Assembly (NCBI GenBank): GCA_913055745.1
Contig: CAJXJZ010000014.1
Coordinates: 1 to 35,438 of the forward strand
Reading direction: 5' to 3'
DNA from: an uncultured bacterium
Lineage (GTDB): Bacteria; Hydrothermota; Hydrothermia; UBA1063; CAJXJZ01
DNA: 35,438 bases
Below are positions 24,758-32,557 of this stretch, piece by piece. The notes beneath the pieces are model-generated. The model was not told where the DNA came from and did not search any database. It saw only the letters and a list, made by a program, of their open reading frames with translations. The position numbers and the translations under genes were made by a program. Within the stretch, counting starts at the first letter, position 1; every line of letters starts with the position of its first letter.

Positions 24758-25446
24758 CTTGCAGCCTTATCCAGTTTGGCAATATCTTTGTTTTTGCCCA
24801 ATACAACGAGAATGTCTCCCTCTAAAATCTTTACTGAAGATTGTGGCGCCATGATGAGTGTCTCCCTGTAATCTACATCCCCTGTCTTTTCATCTCTATA
24901 TGGGTCTTTGCGTTTTATCGCAATGATATTAACGCCATAAGTATTTCTTGCGTCTGTTTCTTTTATGGTCTTATCCCAAAACTCCTTTGGAGATGCAACC
25001 TCTGCTATAGAATAATCTTCTGCGAGTTCAAGGAACTGAAAAATAGAGGGGGAAGATAAAATCTCTGCGAGCCTAACTCCCATTTCACGCTCTGGAAATA
25101 CAACCTTATCTATACCAAGTTTCTGCAGAATCTTTGCATGCAGGTCTGTTGCTGCTTTAGCACATACCCTCTTTGCTCCAGCATTCTTCACTATCATTGT
25201 TGTTAGAATAGATGCCTCAAGATCAGAACTCATAGCAACAATAACCCAGTCAAATTCAGAGAGTCCAAGAGAATTCATGGCTTTTTCATTGGTAGAATCC
25301 AAAATGAAAGTCTGTGAGACCTTGTCTTCAATTGCCTGAACCCGCTGATCATCTATGTCTATAGCAAGTACCTCATGCCCTTTATTGGCAAGAGATAAAG
25401 CAAGCGCTTCTCCAAATCTTCCAAGTCCAATTACACAAAATTGCAT
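24754..25446 (-). CDS. trkA: Potassium uptake regulator TrkA (RCK protein)
   Basis: A 230-residue cytoplasmic gating subunit of a Trk/Ktr potassium transporter. The RCK-N Rossmann fold opens with VIGLGRFGEALALSLANKG and has the acidic nucleotide-binding residue in VLAIDIDD. It binds NAD(H) or adenine nucleotides. A C-terminal RCK-C domain follows (about 130-230, with GDILVVLGKNKDIAKLD). It is a single-unit TrkA like KtrA, not the doubled E. coli form. One base separates it from the trkH stop, with GGTGGG before the ATG. Confidence 0.93.
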   Translation of the reverse strand: MQFCVIGLGRFGEALALSLANKGHEVLAIDIDDQRVQAIEDKVSQTFILDSTNEKAMNSLGLSEFDWVIVAMSSDLEASILTTMIVKNAGAKRVCAKAATDLHAKILQKLGIDKVVFPEREMGVRLAEILSSPSIFQFLELAEDYSIAEVASPKEFWDKTIKETDARNTYGVNIIAIKRKDPYRDEKTGDVDYRETLIMAPQSSVKILEGDILVVLGKNKDIAKLDKAAR

Positions 25447-25447
25447 T

Positions 25448-26800
25448 TTATCCCACCACGTAATGTCCTTCAGGGTATTCTATCTGCTCCTTTCTAAAAT
25501 CAATCATTGAAAAGGCCAAAGACAATGCCCCTACTTTTCCGATAAGCATGATTAAAATGATAATCCATTTACCAAGTATAGTAAAATCGTGGGAAAGGCT
25601 TACAAAAGGCGTATTAAAAGAGCCAAAAGAGAGCCCTACAGTGCCAAATGCAGAGAAGATCTCAAAAAGGTATGGCATAAATCCGTGGTTCCTTATACCC
25701 GCATGCTCTGTTAATGCAATAGCCAAAGTGCCAAAGAGTACAGTTATTCCACTTAAGAGGAATACAGAAAAAGCCTTCTTTATCTGCTTTTCTGGTATTT
25801 TATAACCTGCGATGTATACCTTTTCCCTACCCTTTATATATGAAAACTGCCATAAAATAACTGCTAAAATCGTTGTTGTTTTAATTCCACCCGCTGTTCC
25901 TCCTGGTGAACCTCCAACAAACATAAGAAACATAGACAAAAGCGCGCCAAAGGGCGATAATTTTGATTGGTCAATGGTATTAAAGCCAGCAGTTCTGGTC
26001 GTTGTGGCCTGGAAAAAGGCTTGAAGTATCTTTGATTTAATGGAAAGATCTCTCATAGCACTGTTGTATTCAGAAAAGAGGAAGAGTAAAGTACCACCTA
26101 AAAGAAGTATGAAGGTCATTAAAAACACGCTCCTTGTATGCAAAGACAGGCGTTTTTTATCCTTTTTTATATATCTGTGATAAAGGTCTATGTAAACATA
26201 AAAACCTATGCCACCACCTATAATGAGGAAAGCGATGGTTAAAACAACTAAGGGATTTTCTCTGAAGTTTACAAGGCTCTCGGCAAATGTTGAAAAACCT
26301 GCGTTGCAAAAGGCGGATATTGAATTAAACAATGAGTAAAATAGCGCTTTGGGGTATGCAAATCTATGGGCGAATGCTAAAAATACTAAAATCGTGCCCA
26401 AGGATTCAAGTGTAAATGTTATAATAATCACTGTTTTAAAAAAGGACTTAAGAGATGAGAATGTAAGTTCGGGGAAGGATTGCACAGCAGCACTCCGAAA
26501 CTTAAGGGACGTTTTGCCCTTAAAAAAAAATAAGAGCAAAGTTGCCACTGTCATATAACCTATGCCACCTATCTGTAAAAGGAAAAGGATAATGAGTTTA
26601 CCAATGGGTGTGAAAAAGTTTGCTGTATCCTTTACTATGAGCCCTGTGACACATACGGCAGAGGTTGATGTGAAAAAGGCATCAGTAAATCCAAGATGTC
26701 CTCTGTGAGTGAATGGAAGTAAAAGTAATACAGCACCAAAGGTAATAAAACCAACATAGCCTATAATTAAAATCTTTAAAGGTGAGAGTTTTTTGAACAT
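25448..26800 (-). CDS. trkH: Potassium uptake membrane subunit TrkH/KtrB
   Basis: A 450-residue potassium translocating subunit with four pseudo-repeated M1-P-M2 units. Filter-like segments can be seen: TSTSAVCVTGL, NAGFSTF, GGSPGGTAGG and FGTVGLSFG. It forms the channel gated by TrkA. An upstream in-frame TTG would add three residues, but the ATG at 26800 (MFKKLSPLKIL) is preferred. There is no clear Shine-Dalgarno site, and a terminator hairpin ends only 7 bases upstream. Confidence 0.93.
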   Translation of the reverse strand: MFKKLSPLKILIIGYVGFITFGAVLLLLPFTHRGHLGFTDAFFTSTSAVCVTGLIVKDTANFFTPIGKLIILFLLQIGGIGYMTVATLLLFFFKGKTSLKFRSAAVQSFPELTFSSLKSFFKTVIIITFTLESLGTILVFLAFAHRFAYPKALFYSLFNSISAFCNAGFSTFAESLVNFRENPLVVLTIAFLIIGGGIGFYVYIDLYHRYIKKDKKRLSLHTRSVFLMTFILLLGGTLLFLFSEYNSAMRDLSIKSKILQAFFQATTTRTAGFNTIDQSKLSPFGALLSMFLMFVGGSPGGTAGGIKTTTILAVILWQFSYIKGREKVYIAGYKIPEKQIKKAFSVFLLSGITVLFGTLAIALTEHAGIRNHGFMPYLFEIFSAFGTVGLSFGSFNTPFVSLSHDFTILGKWIIILIMLIGKVGALSLAFSMIDFRKEQIEYPEGHYVVG

Positions 26801-26807
26801 GATATGC

Positions 26808-26830
26808 AAAAAGGGGCAAAAGCCCCTTTT
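26808..26830 (-). terminator. Terminator between barrel gene and trkH
   Basis: On the minus strand AAAAGGGGC, loop TTTT and GCCCCTTTT are followed by one more T, giving a five-T run. It begins one base after the barrel stop codon and ends just before the trkH start, leaving no room for a separate promoter after it. Confidence 0.88.
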
Positions 26831-26831
26831 A

Positions 26832-27623
26832 TTATATACCCGCTTGTGCTCCTAAGGATACTACGGTTTTGTTGCCTATGTAGGCACCTTCTACGAATAT
26901 TTTTATAAGAAGAATGCTTAGTTTTATCCCACCATAGTATCTCATATGATTCCCATCAAAGGATGCAATGTCGTTTTTTGTTTGATTGGATGCTGTCCAG
27001 TATTTACCTTTAAGGCTATATGTATCATAGCCTATACCTGCATAGGGGGTAACAAAGAGTAAACTCTTTGAGACGTCGGCGTGTATTGAGAAGTCTGTAA
27101 GGGAAAAGTCAGTATAAAGCGTATCAAATTTGAAATCCACATTGCCAAAATAATGATACATTAATGAAACTGATATCGCTGGCGTAGGTGGCACAAGTTG
27201 GTCTTTCAGAATTTGAAGTTTTATGCCACCTGCATAGTATGTTGGAGCCCTGTTGAAGTAGGATTTTTGAGACATTGTGGGCATGAACCTTCCCATAACA
27301 TCCACAGCACCTACTCCATTTATAAGTGGAGTAAGAGAAATCCCACTAAATACACCCAACTCGCCATACATGAGAGGCATCACGCCAGGAAAGGGGAGTT
27401 CATCTCCTGTGAGAGGGTGTTTGAATTTAAACCCTATTAGGTTTAAGCCAAGACCTGCATCAAAATGTGGCAGTCCACCTTCAGCACCTGCTGTGTTCAA
27501 AATGCCGCCGGATATAAAGGATGCAGCATCCTCTACAAAGGAAGATGCTGTACTTTCAACATCCTCTTTTAGGCCAGCATTTAGCATGCCAAATGCTATC
27601 AATACTAACAATAATGTTCTCAT
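26832..27623 (-). CDS. Predicted outer-membrane beta-barrel protein
   Basis: A 263-residue exported protein of unknown function. Signal peptide at 1-16 (MRTLLLVLIAFGMLNA). The mature part has many alternating amphipathic strands rich in Gly, Tyr and Phe (HFDAGLGLNLIGFKF, LFVTPYAGIGYDTY, HMRYYGGIKLSILL, IFVEGAYIG) and ends in VVSLGAQAGI, as small barrels do. It resembles the DUF6588-type barrels described mainly from Bacteroidota and related groups; that link is from memory of the pattern. GGAGGT precedes the ATG. It follows the TM2-like gene by 10 bases and ends in a strong terminator. Confidence 0.72.
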   Translation of the reverse strand: MRTLLLVLIAFGMLNAGLKEDVESTASSFVEDAASFISGGILNTAGAEGGLPHFDAGLGLNLIGFKFKHPLTGDELPFPGVMPLMYGELGVFSGISLTPLINGVGAVDVMGRFMPTMSQKSYFNRAPTYYAGGIKLQILKDQLVPPTPAISVSLMYHYFGNVDFKFDTLYTDFSLTDFSIHADVSKSLLFVTPYAGIGYDTYSLKGKYWTASNQTKNDIASFDGNHMRYYGGIKLSILLIKIFVEGAYIGNKTVVSLGAQAGI

Positions 27624-27633
27624 AATAACCTCC

Positions 27634-27912
27634 TTATTGAGCCTTACCGGATAGTATTTTATAATAAGTTATTCCATCTATAAGAGACCATATCCATGCC
27701 CCAAGACTTATAATGGCACCTATAAGTATAATAGTTAATACCCATCCAACTATGTATAGGACAAGTTGTATCACGCCTCTTTGTGTTTCTCCATATATTA
27801 TTGTACCCACTCCTGGAATAAGAATATTCAATATAAGGACCAATAATGCTTTGCTTTGGTCCGGCTGTGTATATTGTGGCCCTTGCGGATTTTGCGGCAT
27901 TCCATTTTCCAT
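27634..27912 (-). CDS. TM2-like small membrane protein
   Basis: A 92-residue protein. A polar Pro/Gln-rich N-terminus (1-20) precedes two hydrophobic segments: LLVLILNILIPGVGTIIYG (about 24-42), then LVLYIVGWVLTIILIGAII (about 50-68) and a third short LGAWIWSLIDGITYYK. The IPGxGTxxYG and WSLIDG(I)xYY blocks match TM2-domain and DUF5683-like proteins. Function unknown. GGAGGG lies before the ATG. It forms a two-gene operon with the barrel protein. Confidence 0.78.
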   Translation of the reverse strand: MENGMPQNPQGPQYTQPDQSKALLVLILNILIPGVGTIIYGETQRGVIQLVLYIVGWVLTIILIGAIISLGAWIWSLIDGITYYKILSGKAQ

Positions 27913-27938
27913 TATTCCCTCCTTATTTTGTTTTAAAA

Positions 27939-27967
27939 ATTATATTGCTTTTTCAAAGATGGGTCAA
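27939..27967 (-). promoter_or_regulatory. Promoter of the TM2-barrel operon
   Basis: On the minus strand TTGACC (27962-27967), 17 bases and TATAAT (27939-27944). Leader of about 20 bases containing AAGGAGGG. Confidence 0.72.
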
Positions 27968-27991
27968 AAAATCATCAAATACATACCCCCC

Positions 27992-28020
27992 TTGACAGTT
28001 CGTATGCCATTTAATATTTA
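27992..28020 (+). promoter_or_regulatory. Promoter of hsp20
   Basis: TTGACA (27992-27997), 17 bases and TATTTA (28015-28020), divergent from the TM2 promoter. No CIRCE-type inverted repeat is seen, so heat regulation is not evident from the DNA. Confidence 0.65.
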
Positions 28021-28058
28021 TATATAGACTTACAAAAAAATAAAAAGGAGGTGAGAGT

Positions 28059-28502
28059 ATGGCAATGGATATCACAAGATGGGACCCTTGGAAAGATCTG
28101 AGGGATGAGATAGATAGGGTATTTGACTCCTTCTTCGGCAGATATCCTGCCATATCAAAAGAGCAGGAAGGCTACTTCGTCCCGGCAATAGATGTGGAAG
28201 AGACAGAGAAGGAATACATTGTCAAAGCAGAGCTTCCTGGACTTTCTAAGGATGATATAAAGATATCCTTAAGAGATAACAGTATTACCATTTATGGGGA
28301 GAGAAAGAAGGAAAAGGAGGAAAAGGGTAAAACCTATCACAGGGTTGAGATGGTTTACGGTAAGTTCTCAAGAACCATTGAATTACCCGAGGAAATCGCC
28401 CCAGACAAGGCAAAAGCGGAATACAAAAACGGTATTTTAACAGTGACTTTACCAAAGTCTGAGAAGGCAAAACCAAAAGAAATAGAAATAGAGATAAAGT
28501 AA
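28059..28502 (+). CDS. Small heat-shock protein, Hsp20 family
   Basis: A 147-residue alpha-crystallin-type chaperone that holds unfolded proteins. The N-terminal arm has WDPWKDLRDEIDRVFDSFFG. The alpha-crystallin domain (about 42-135) contains AELPGLSKDDIKISL, the TIYGERK strand and AEYKNGILTVTLPK. The I-x-I tail is EIEIEI near the end. GGAGGTGAG precedes the ATG. It is a monocistronic gene between its own promoter and a terminator. Confidence 0.96.
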   Translation: MAMDITRWDPWKDLRDEIDRVFDSFFGRYPAISKEQEGYFVPAIDVEETEKEYIVKAELPGLSKDDIKISLRDNSITIYGERKKEKEEKGKTYHRVEMVYGKFSRTIELPEEIAPDKAKAEYKNGILTVTLPKSEKAKPKEIEIEIK

Positions 28503-28508
28503 TCTCCA

Positions 28509-28534
28509 AAACGCCCCTTTGGGGGCGTTTTTTT
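28509..28534 (+). terminator. Bidirectional terminator after hsp20
   Basis: The stem AAACGCCCC (28509-28517) pairs with GGGGCGTTT (28522-28530), followed by a seven-T run. On the minus strand it also follows the convergent gene's stop at 28533, with a TTTT tail. Confidence 0.93.
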
Positions 28535-29114
28535 ATTCTATATGATAATCTTTTAAAACAAGACCCCTCTTGTTATTGTCCCAATATCTATACATAAGTG
28601 GTTTATTTGTATCAAAGAGAAAGTAAAATGTTTTTCTATAAACCATTCTATATAGTCCACCTATTTCTAAGGTTCTCAGTTTCTTTCCTTTTTCCATCTT
28701 ACACCTTGATTTAAAAGGGAAGATGCCCTTTTCTGGTACAAGCATTTTAAACTTCTTTTTTTTACAATCTTTTAAAGTTGCAAGATAATAGCCGATTATA
28801 TGTCTGTCCAGTACAGGTGTGTCTGTTTTGTATGTCTTTTCTTTATTGTTTATCTTAACATAGTAATACGAGCCCTTCCATTCCTCTTCCATTTTGACCC
28901 TGCCTGGCTGACTCTTGTTTAATTTTAAAAGTCTCCATAATGTGTCTGTGTATATGTATGTGTCAAGACCTTTTGTATTGGTTGCGTGGATAAAATAGGT
29001 TGTATCTAAATGCTGTATGTCTACATGAAAGTATGTAGTATCATTGTTCTCTACCCCCACAAGGGTCATACTGATACTTTTGAAAGCCACTATTATAAAT
29101 ACCAATACATTCAT
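28533..29114 (-). CDS. Exported protein of unknown function
   Basis: A 193-residue protein I do not recognise. Residues 1-18 (MNVLVFIIVAFKSISMTL) look like a signal peptide. The mature part has many short Thr/Tyr-rich strands (TTYFHVDIQHLDTTYFIHAT, DTYIYTDTLW) and a later YRMVYRKTFYFLFD, suggesting a beta-sandwich or DUF3108-like lipocalin-type fold. That is a guess from the pattern. The chosen ATG (29114) forms an ATGA overlap with the upstream gene and has GGAGGT eight bases before it; an upstream start nine codons earlier lacks this. It is the last gene of the RicT operon. Confidence 0.68.
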   Translation of the reverse strand: MNVLVFIIVAFKSISMTLVGVENNDTTYFHVDIQHLDTTYFIHATNTKGLDTYIYTDTLWRLLKLNKSQPGRVKMEEEWKGSYYYVKINNKEKTYKTDTPVLDRHIIGYYLATLKDCKKKKFKMLVPEKGIFPFKSRCKMEKGKKLRTLEIGGLYRMVYRKTFYFLFDTNKPLMYRYWDNNKRGLVLKDYHIE

Positions 29115-29776
29115 ACGCCAACCTCCAGTCCAATACCACATTTCTGGGATTTGTTTTTGTAAAAAGTGAGTATCTCATTCTTTTTCTTTGTACAATGACA
29201 GGGAAAAATCTTTTCTTTTACCATGTTTCCTAAAAGTTCAATCCTCTCAAAGTCATGGAATCCCCCCATTAACATATCAACTTTACCACTACGCTGTAAT
29301 ATATTATACACATCAGGGTGTGCGCATCCAACAACCAGTATGCGTTTTTTGCCGTTTATCAACAGTGCGTGCTCTTTTATGCCCAAGGATGTATCCATCT
29401 CACCAGTGCTTAAGTATCCGGGTATGAATTCATAGGGCCTTTCACCTACCTCTATAAGCTCTCCATAATCCGATAGGGATTTTTTGAAGGTGGGAGTGAA
29501 TGATGAAGGAATGATGAATTTGACCTTATTATGTATTTTGTGAAGCACATCAGGCAATCCCCCTATATGGTCCCAGTGCTGATGGGACAAAAATATGTAC
29601 TTGACTTTACTTAAGTCTTTTTGAAGTTTTTCAATGTTTTTGAGCAATATAGGACCATTCCAACCTGTATCAAAGAGTATACTGAGGTTTTCATCTTCTA
29701 TCAAAGATGAAAACCCATGTGATGGGATAAGTCCCTTTTTTAGTGTTTCATTGTCATAGAGAACCGTTATCCTCAT
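29111..29776 (-). CDS. Metallo-beta-lactamase-fold hydrolase, DHPS-like
   Basis: A 221-residue MBL-fold protein. The dinuclear metal motif is SHQHWDHIGGLPDV (HxHxDH type). Further ligands are GCAHPDV and GGFHDF, and the C-terminal PCHCT is present. The FDTGWNG strand is typical. This layout matches the subgroup named after methanopterin-pathway 7,8-dihydropterin-6-methyl-4-(ribofuranosyl)-aminobenzene 5'-phosphate synthase, though most bacterial members have unknown substrates. It begins in an ATGA overlap with an AGGAGGT site. No signal peptide, so cytoplasmic. Confidence 0.88.
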   Translation of the reverse strand: MRITVLYDNETLKKGLIPSHGFSSLIEDENLSILFDTGWNGPILLKNIEKLQKDLSKVKYIFLSHQHWDHIGGLPDVLHKIHNKVKFIIPSSFTPTFKKSLSDYGELIEVGERPYEFIPGYLSTGEMDTSLGIKEHALLINGKKRILVVGCAHPDVYNILQRSGKVDMLMGGFHDFERIELLGNMVKEKIFPCHCTKKKNEILTFYKNKSQKCGIGLEVGV

Positions 29777-30990
29777 GTTTTTAACCTCCTTTTTTGTGCT
29801 GCCGGGAAAAGCACATTGTTTAAAATCAGCCTATAACCAGGAGAATGCTTGTGTAAGGAGAGGTCTGTTGGTGGGTCTCCAACATAATGTGTGAAGTCTT
29901 CAGGGTCATGACCTCCCAAGAAGACGAAAAACCCTTTTCCATAGTCTCCATATATGTACTTTGCCTCATCAGTACCTGGCACATCAGCAAGTATTATCAC
30001 ATTTTTCTTAATCTTGTTCTTTCTGAAGCCTGTGTCCTGTCCAAGAAACTCTTTTATATACCTTGTATGATCCTGCGTTAGTAGTGTTGGTATAGGGTCT
30101 ATTTTTGCGGAAAAATCCTTTAGCACAAAATAGGTATCCTTTCCCCTTTGGTATGCCTCCTGCGAAACATCTACATCCGTATGCTCGTATATGAAAGGGT
30201 TGACAATGATATGGAAATCCTTAAAGGCAAAGGTACGAGAAAAATCCAGTTTCTTTTGGTAGTCTGGGTCGTAGGGGTCCCCATCAAATACCCTGTCCAA
30301 GATGTCTGTATGCTCTGTGGCAAGGGCAACATCCAATGTGATGGGTGCAGAGCACATGGCAAATAAAAATCCTCCTCTTTTTACAAAATCTGAAATAGAA
30401 TCTGCGATAGCGTGCTCAAGTTCTGATACCTTATGAAAGCCCCATTTTTTTGCAATGGATTTTTTAAATGCAACCCTATCTCTGTACCATTTTGTGTGTC
30501 CATAATGTGCATAAAACTTGCCATACATCCCTGTAAAGTCTTCATGATGGAGATGTAGCCAATCAATATCCTTAAGACAACCGCTTAAAATGTCGTTATC
30601 ATAAATCTGTTTGAAAGGGATCTCTGCATAATGTAGTGCAAGTAAAACCGCATCATCCCACGGCTGATAGTATGGTGGTGCATATACAGCAATTTTAGGG
30701 GCCTTTTCAAGGAGCATATCCTTCATATTATGGTTTTCAATAAACTTATAAATAGCACTTACATCTTCCTCATTGATCTTTTCAGTATAAACCCCTCGCA
30801 AAATACACCATTTTTCAGTGAATGAATTCCCCTCTACAAGAAAACTACCACCCCTATAATTTAAAAGCCACTCCACATTTATGCCTTTTTTTAATGTATT
30901 ATAAACAGCCCCATAGGCTTTGAGATGGTCGGTTTGCACAGAGTCCATAGGTATTAAAATAAAATAAGAAATCAAAAGCGCAATAATCAT
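29773..30990 (-). CDS. Conserved exported protein of the family mislabelled 'asparagine synthetase B'
   Basis: A 405-residue protein with an N-terminal hydrophobic stretch (1-13) that may be a signal peptide or anchor. MDSVQTDHLKAYGAVY, VEWLLNYRGGSFL, DWLHLHHEDFTGMYGKFY, GGFLFAMCSAPITLD, FGGHDPEDF-like GGHDPEDFTHYVGDPPTDL and SPGYRLILNNVLFPAA match, from memory, a family common in Bacteroidota and labelled asparagine synthetase B. It has neither the N-terminal glutaminase Cys2 nor the SGGxDS ATP site of real AsnB, so that name does not describe it. GGFLFAMCSA resembles a nucleophile elbow of class I amidotransferase-like folds. Probable periplasmic enzyme or sugar-binding protein; activity unknown. 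Confidence 0.75.
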   Translation of the reverse strand: MIIALLISYFILIPMDSVQTDHLKAYGAVYNTLKKGINVEWLLNYRGGSFLVEGNSFTEKWCILRGVYTEKINEEDVSAIYKFIENHNMKDMLLEKAPKIAVYAPPYYQPWDDAVLLALHYAEIPFKQIYDNDILSGCLKDIDWLHLHHEDFTGMYGKFYAHYGHTKWYRDRVAFKKSIAKKWGFHKVSELEHAIADSISDFVKRGGFLFAMCSAPITLDVALATEHTDILDRVFDGDPYDPDYQKKLDFSRTFAFKDFHIIVNPFIYEHTDVDVSQEAYQRGKDTYFVLKDFSAKIDPIPTLLTQDHTRYIKEFLGQDTGFRKNKIKKNVIILADVPGTDEAKYIYGDYGKGFFVFLGGHDPEDFTHYVGDPPTDLSLHKHSPGYRLILNNVLFPAAQKRRLKT

Positions 30991-31304
30991 CTATTGTTAG
31001 GCTTATCTGTTAATGTAAGTTTTATCGTCCTTCCTTCTTTTACTACTGTTCCTGCTTCTGGAATGGTCTTTATTACATATAGCCCTCTTCCTAAGAATGT
31101 GTACCGTAGTTTACTATTCGTAATAATACGGGACGCTTTATCCCTCTCAAGACCAATAACATATGGAACTTCCACCTCCTTTCCATGTCTTGTGTAAATA
31201 GGTAGATAAAAGGTTATAATTAACCAGATGGTTATAAAGAATAGAACACCTGAAAGAAATAAGGCTATTATCCATTCATATAATTTTGAAGATAGGACCT
31301 TCAT
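30987..31304 (-). CDS. Single-PASTA membrane protein
   Basis: A 105-residue protein with a short cytoplasmic N-terminus, one transmembrane helix (about 12-33) and a single extracytoplasmic PASTA domain (about 42-100). The domain shows EVPYVIGLERDKASRII, GLYVIKTIPEAGTVVKEG and IKLTLT. PASTA domains bind peptidoglycan fragments or tune cell-wall kinases and PBPs, usually as repeats on those proteins. Here one stands alone. The only kinase in the window (5014-7101) lacks PASTA. ATGA overlaps on both sides tie it to ricT and the downstream gene. Confidence 0.88.
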   Translation of the reverse strand: MKVLSSKLYEWIIALFLSGVLFFITIWLIITFYLPIYTRHGKEVEVPYVIGLERDKASRIITNSKLRYTFLGRGLYVIKTIPEAGTVVKEGRTIKLTLTDKPNNR

Positions 31305-32128
31305 GCAGGTTGCCAGGTACGACCTTCTCCAATGTAAACAACATCTTGAATGCCATCTTCATAAACTACAGTGAACCGCTCTAAAAGTGCATTTACCTCA
31401 AGCACGCGTCCAATACCCTTATCTGTTTTTACCATCTGTCCTGGCTCGGGTAGTTTATCTTTTACTTCCCTGTAAAAATCTAACTCGTATCTAAGACAAC
31501 AACGTAGCCTTCCACAAATCCCGGACAGTCTTTCGGGAGCACTATATAGATACTGTTCTCGTGCCATATCTAAGGTTACAGAAGGGATTTTCTTTAAAAA
31601 AGAGGTGCAGCATAACTCTCTTCCACATGGCCCTATTCCGCCTATCATTTTGGCATAATCTCTGGCTCCAATCTGCTTGAAATCAACCCTTACATGTAGT
31701 ATAGATGCAAGATGTGAGCCTGTCTTGGCAAGAGAATACTTCTTGTCTGCAATGAACTCTAATTTCAAGTGTCCCTCGTTGAGGTTTATTTCGCTTTTTA
31801 CGATTCTGATATCAAGCATCCTGTTGTTGTAAAAATACCGCTTTACCATGTTTGTCATAATCGTCCGGACCTTATCAGAGGGGGCTATTCTGTATCCTTC
31901 AAGAATATTATTACTTGTTTTTTCAGAATAACCCCTTATTTTGACTAAGATCTCTTTATCATATGCGCGTGTTTTTACATAAATAAAACTCCCAAGTGGC
32001 AAATCAATTGGATATATAAGAGAATATCTCTCAAAACCTCCCCCCACAATAGATGCCTCAAGAGAGCGTATCTTTTTCCTTTTATTAGTGTTATCTTTCT
32101 TCTCGTTTTTTCTGTTAAACTTAAACAT
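31301..32128 (-). CDS. ricT: PSP1/RicT family protein
   Basis: A 275-residue protein with the PSP1 C-terminal domain. The hallmark RVDFKQIGARDYAKMIGGIG is followed by the cysteines in PCGRELCCTSF and ICGRLRCCLRYE. Bacillus RicT (YaaT) uses such cysteines in the Fe-S-containing RicAFT complex that assists RNase Y and developmental phosphorelay. No RicA or RicF gene is nearby, so only family membership is certain. The N-terminus is Lys-rich. The C-terminus has a KOW-like KGIGRVLEVN segment. The start has no Shine-Dalgarno site, and its promoter ends 6 bases before the ATG. Confidence 0.9.
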   Translation of the reverse strand: MFKFNRKNEKKDNTNKRKKIRSLEASIVGGGFERYSLIYPIDLPLGSFIYVKTRAYDKEILVKIRGYSEKTSNNILEGYRIAPSDKVRTIMTNMVKRYFYNNRMLDIRIVKSEINLNEGHLKLEFIADKKYSLAKTGSHLASILHVRVDFKQIGARDYAKMIGGIGPCGRELCCTSFLKKIPSVTLDMAREQYLYSAPERLSGICGRLRCCLRYELDFYREVKDKLPEPGQMVKTDKGIGRVLEVNALLERFTVVYEDGIQDVVYIGEGRTWQPA

Positions 32129-32134
32129 AGTTAT

Positions 32135-32162
32135 ATTATATCGCAGGGTGCGTGGATTTCAA
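32135..32162 (-). promoter_or_regulatory. Promoter giving a leaderless ricT mRNA
   Basis: On the minus strand TTGAAA (32157-32162), 16 bases and a perfect TATAAT (32135-32140) lie 6 bases before the ATG. It separates the ricT operon from the riboswitch operon upstream. Confidence 0.7.
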
Positions 32163-32557
32163 TGTCCTTGTTTGCCATATTTTGTAAGATATGCTATCAC
32201 GAACTTCTTTCTGTGAGGTAATAGGCATTCAGAGCAATCCCAATATCCCCATTCGTTTCTCTTGCCATAGATTGAATTTATCTTGCAACGTCCATACTCC
32301 TTTTTCTCTTCGTCATAGTATTCATAGTCGTAATAAGGACATGCACAAAAATAACATACAAGTTCTTCATCTTCAAGATTATGGCACTTCTCATTCTTCG
32401 CAAAAAGTGGACAGAAATCAGGATGATGTTTTTTTAGGTTGGCATAAGTGAAGTAATCTGCAATTTCCTCAGGGGTCTTAAGACCCCTAAGGTTTACAAT
32501 CTCATCCCGTTTTCTTTTAAAATCTAAATACCATTTTTTTATTGGGTTTTCATCCAT
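32159..32557 (-). CDS. Cysteine-rich small domain (PF04071-like) metal-binding protein
   Basis: A 132-residue protein. The C-terminal part has FCPLFAKNEKCHNL, LVCYFCACPYYDY, a Cys in GRCK, and YWDCSECLLPHRKKFV. This order (C, CH, CxxCxCPxY, C, DCSxCxxPH) is that of the cysteine-rich small domain that Pfam describes as a probable metal-binding domain, often met near or fused to cobalamin-synthesis proteins. Its place as third gene behind a cobalamin riboswitch, BtuB and a BtuG-like lipoprotein fits this. No signal peptide, so cytoplasmic. It overlaps the lipoprotein gene by 19 bases. The actual ligand is unknown. Confidence 0.85.
   Translation of the reverse strand: MDENPIKKWYLDFKRKRDEIVNLRGLKTPEEIADYFTYANLKKHHPDFCPLFAKNEKCHNLEDEELVCYFCACPYYDYEYYDEEKKEYGRCKINSIYGKRNEWGYWDCSECLLPHRKKFVIAYLTKYGKQGH

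Noticed and set aside
29773-30990. Annotation as functional asparagine synthetase
   Set aside because: The catalytic Cys at position 2 and the SGGxDS ATP-binding site are missing; only family resemblance explains that label.
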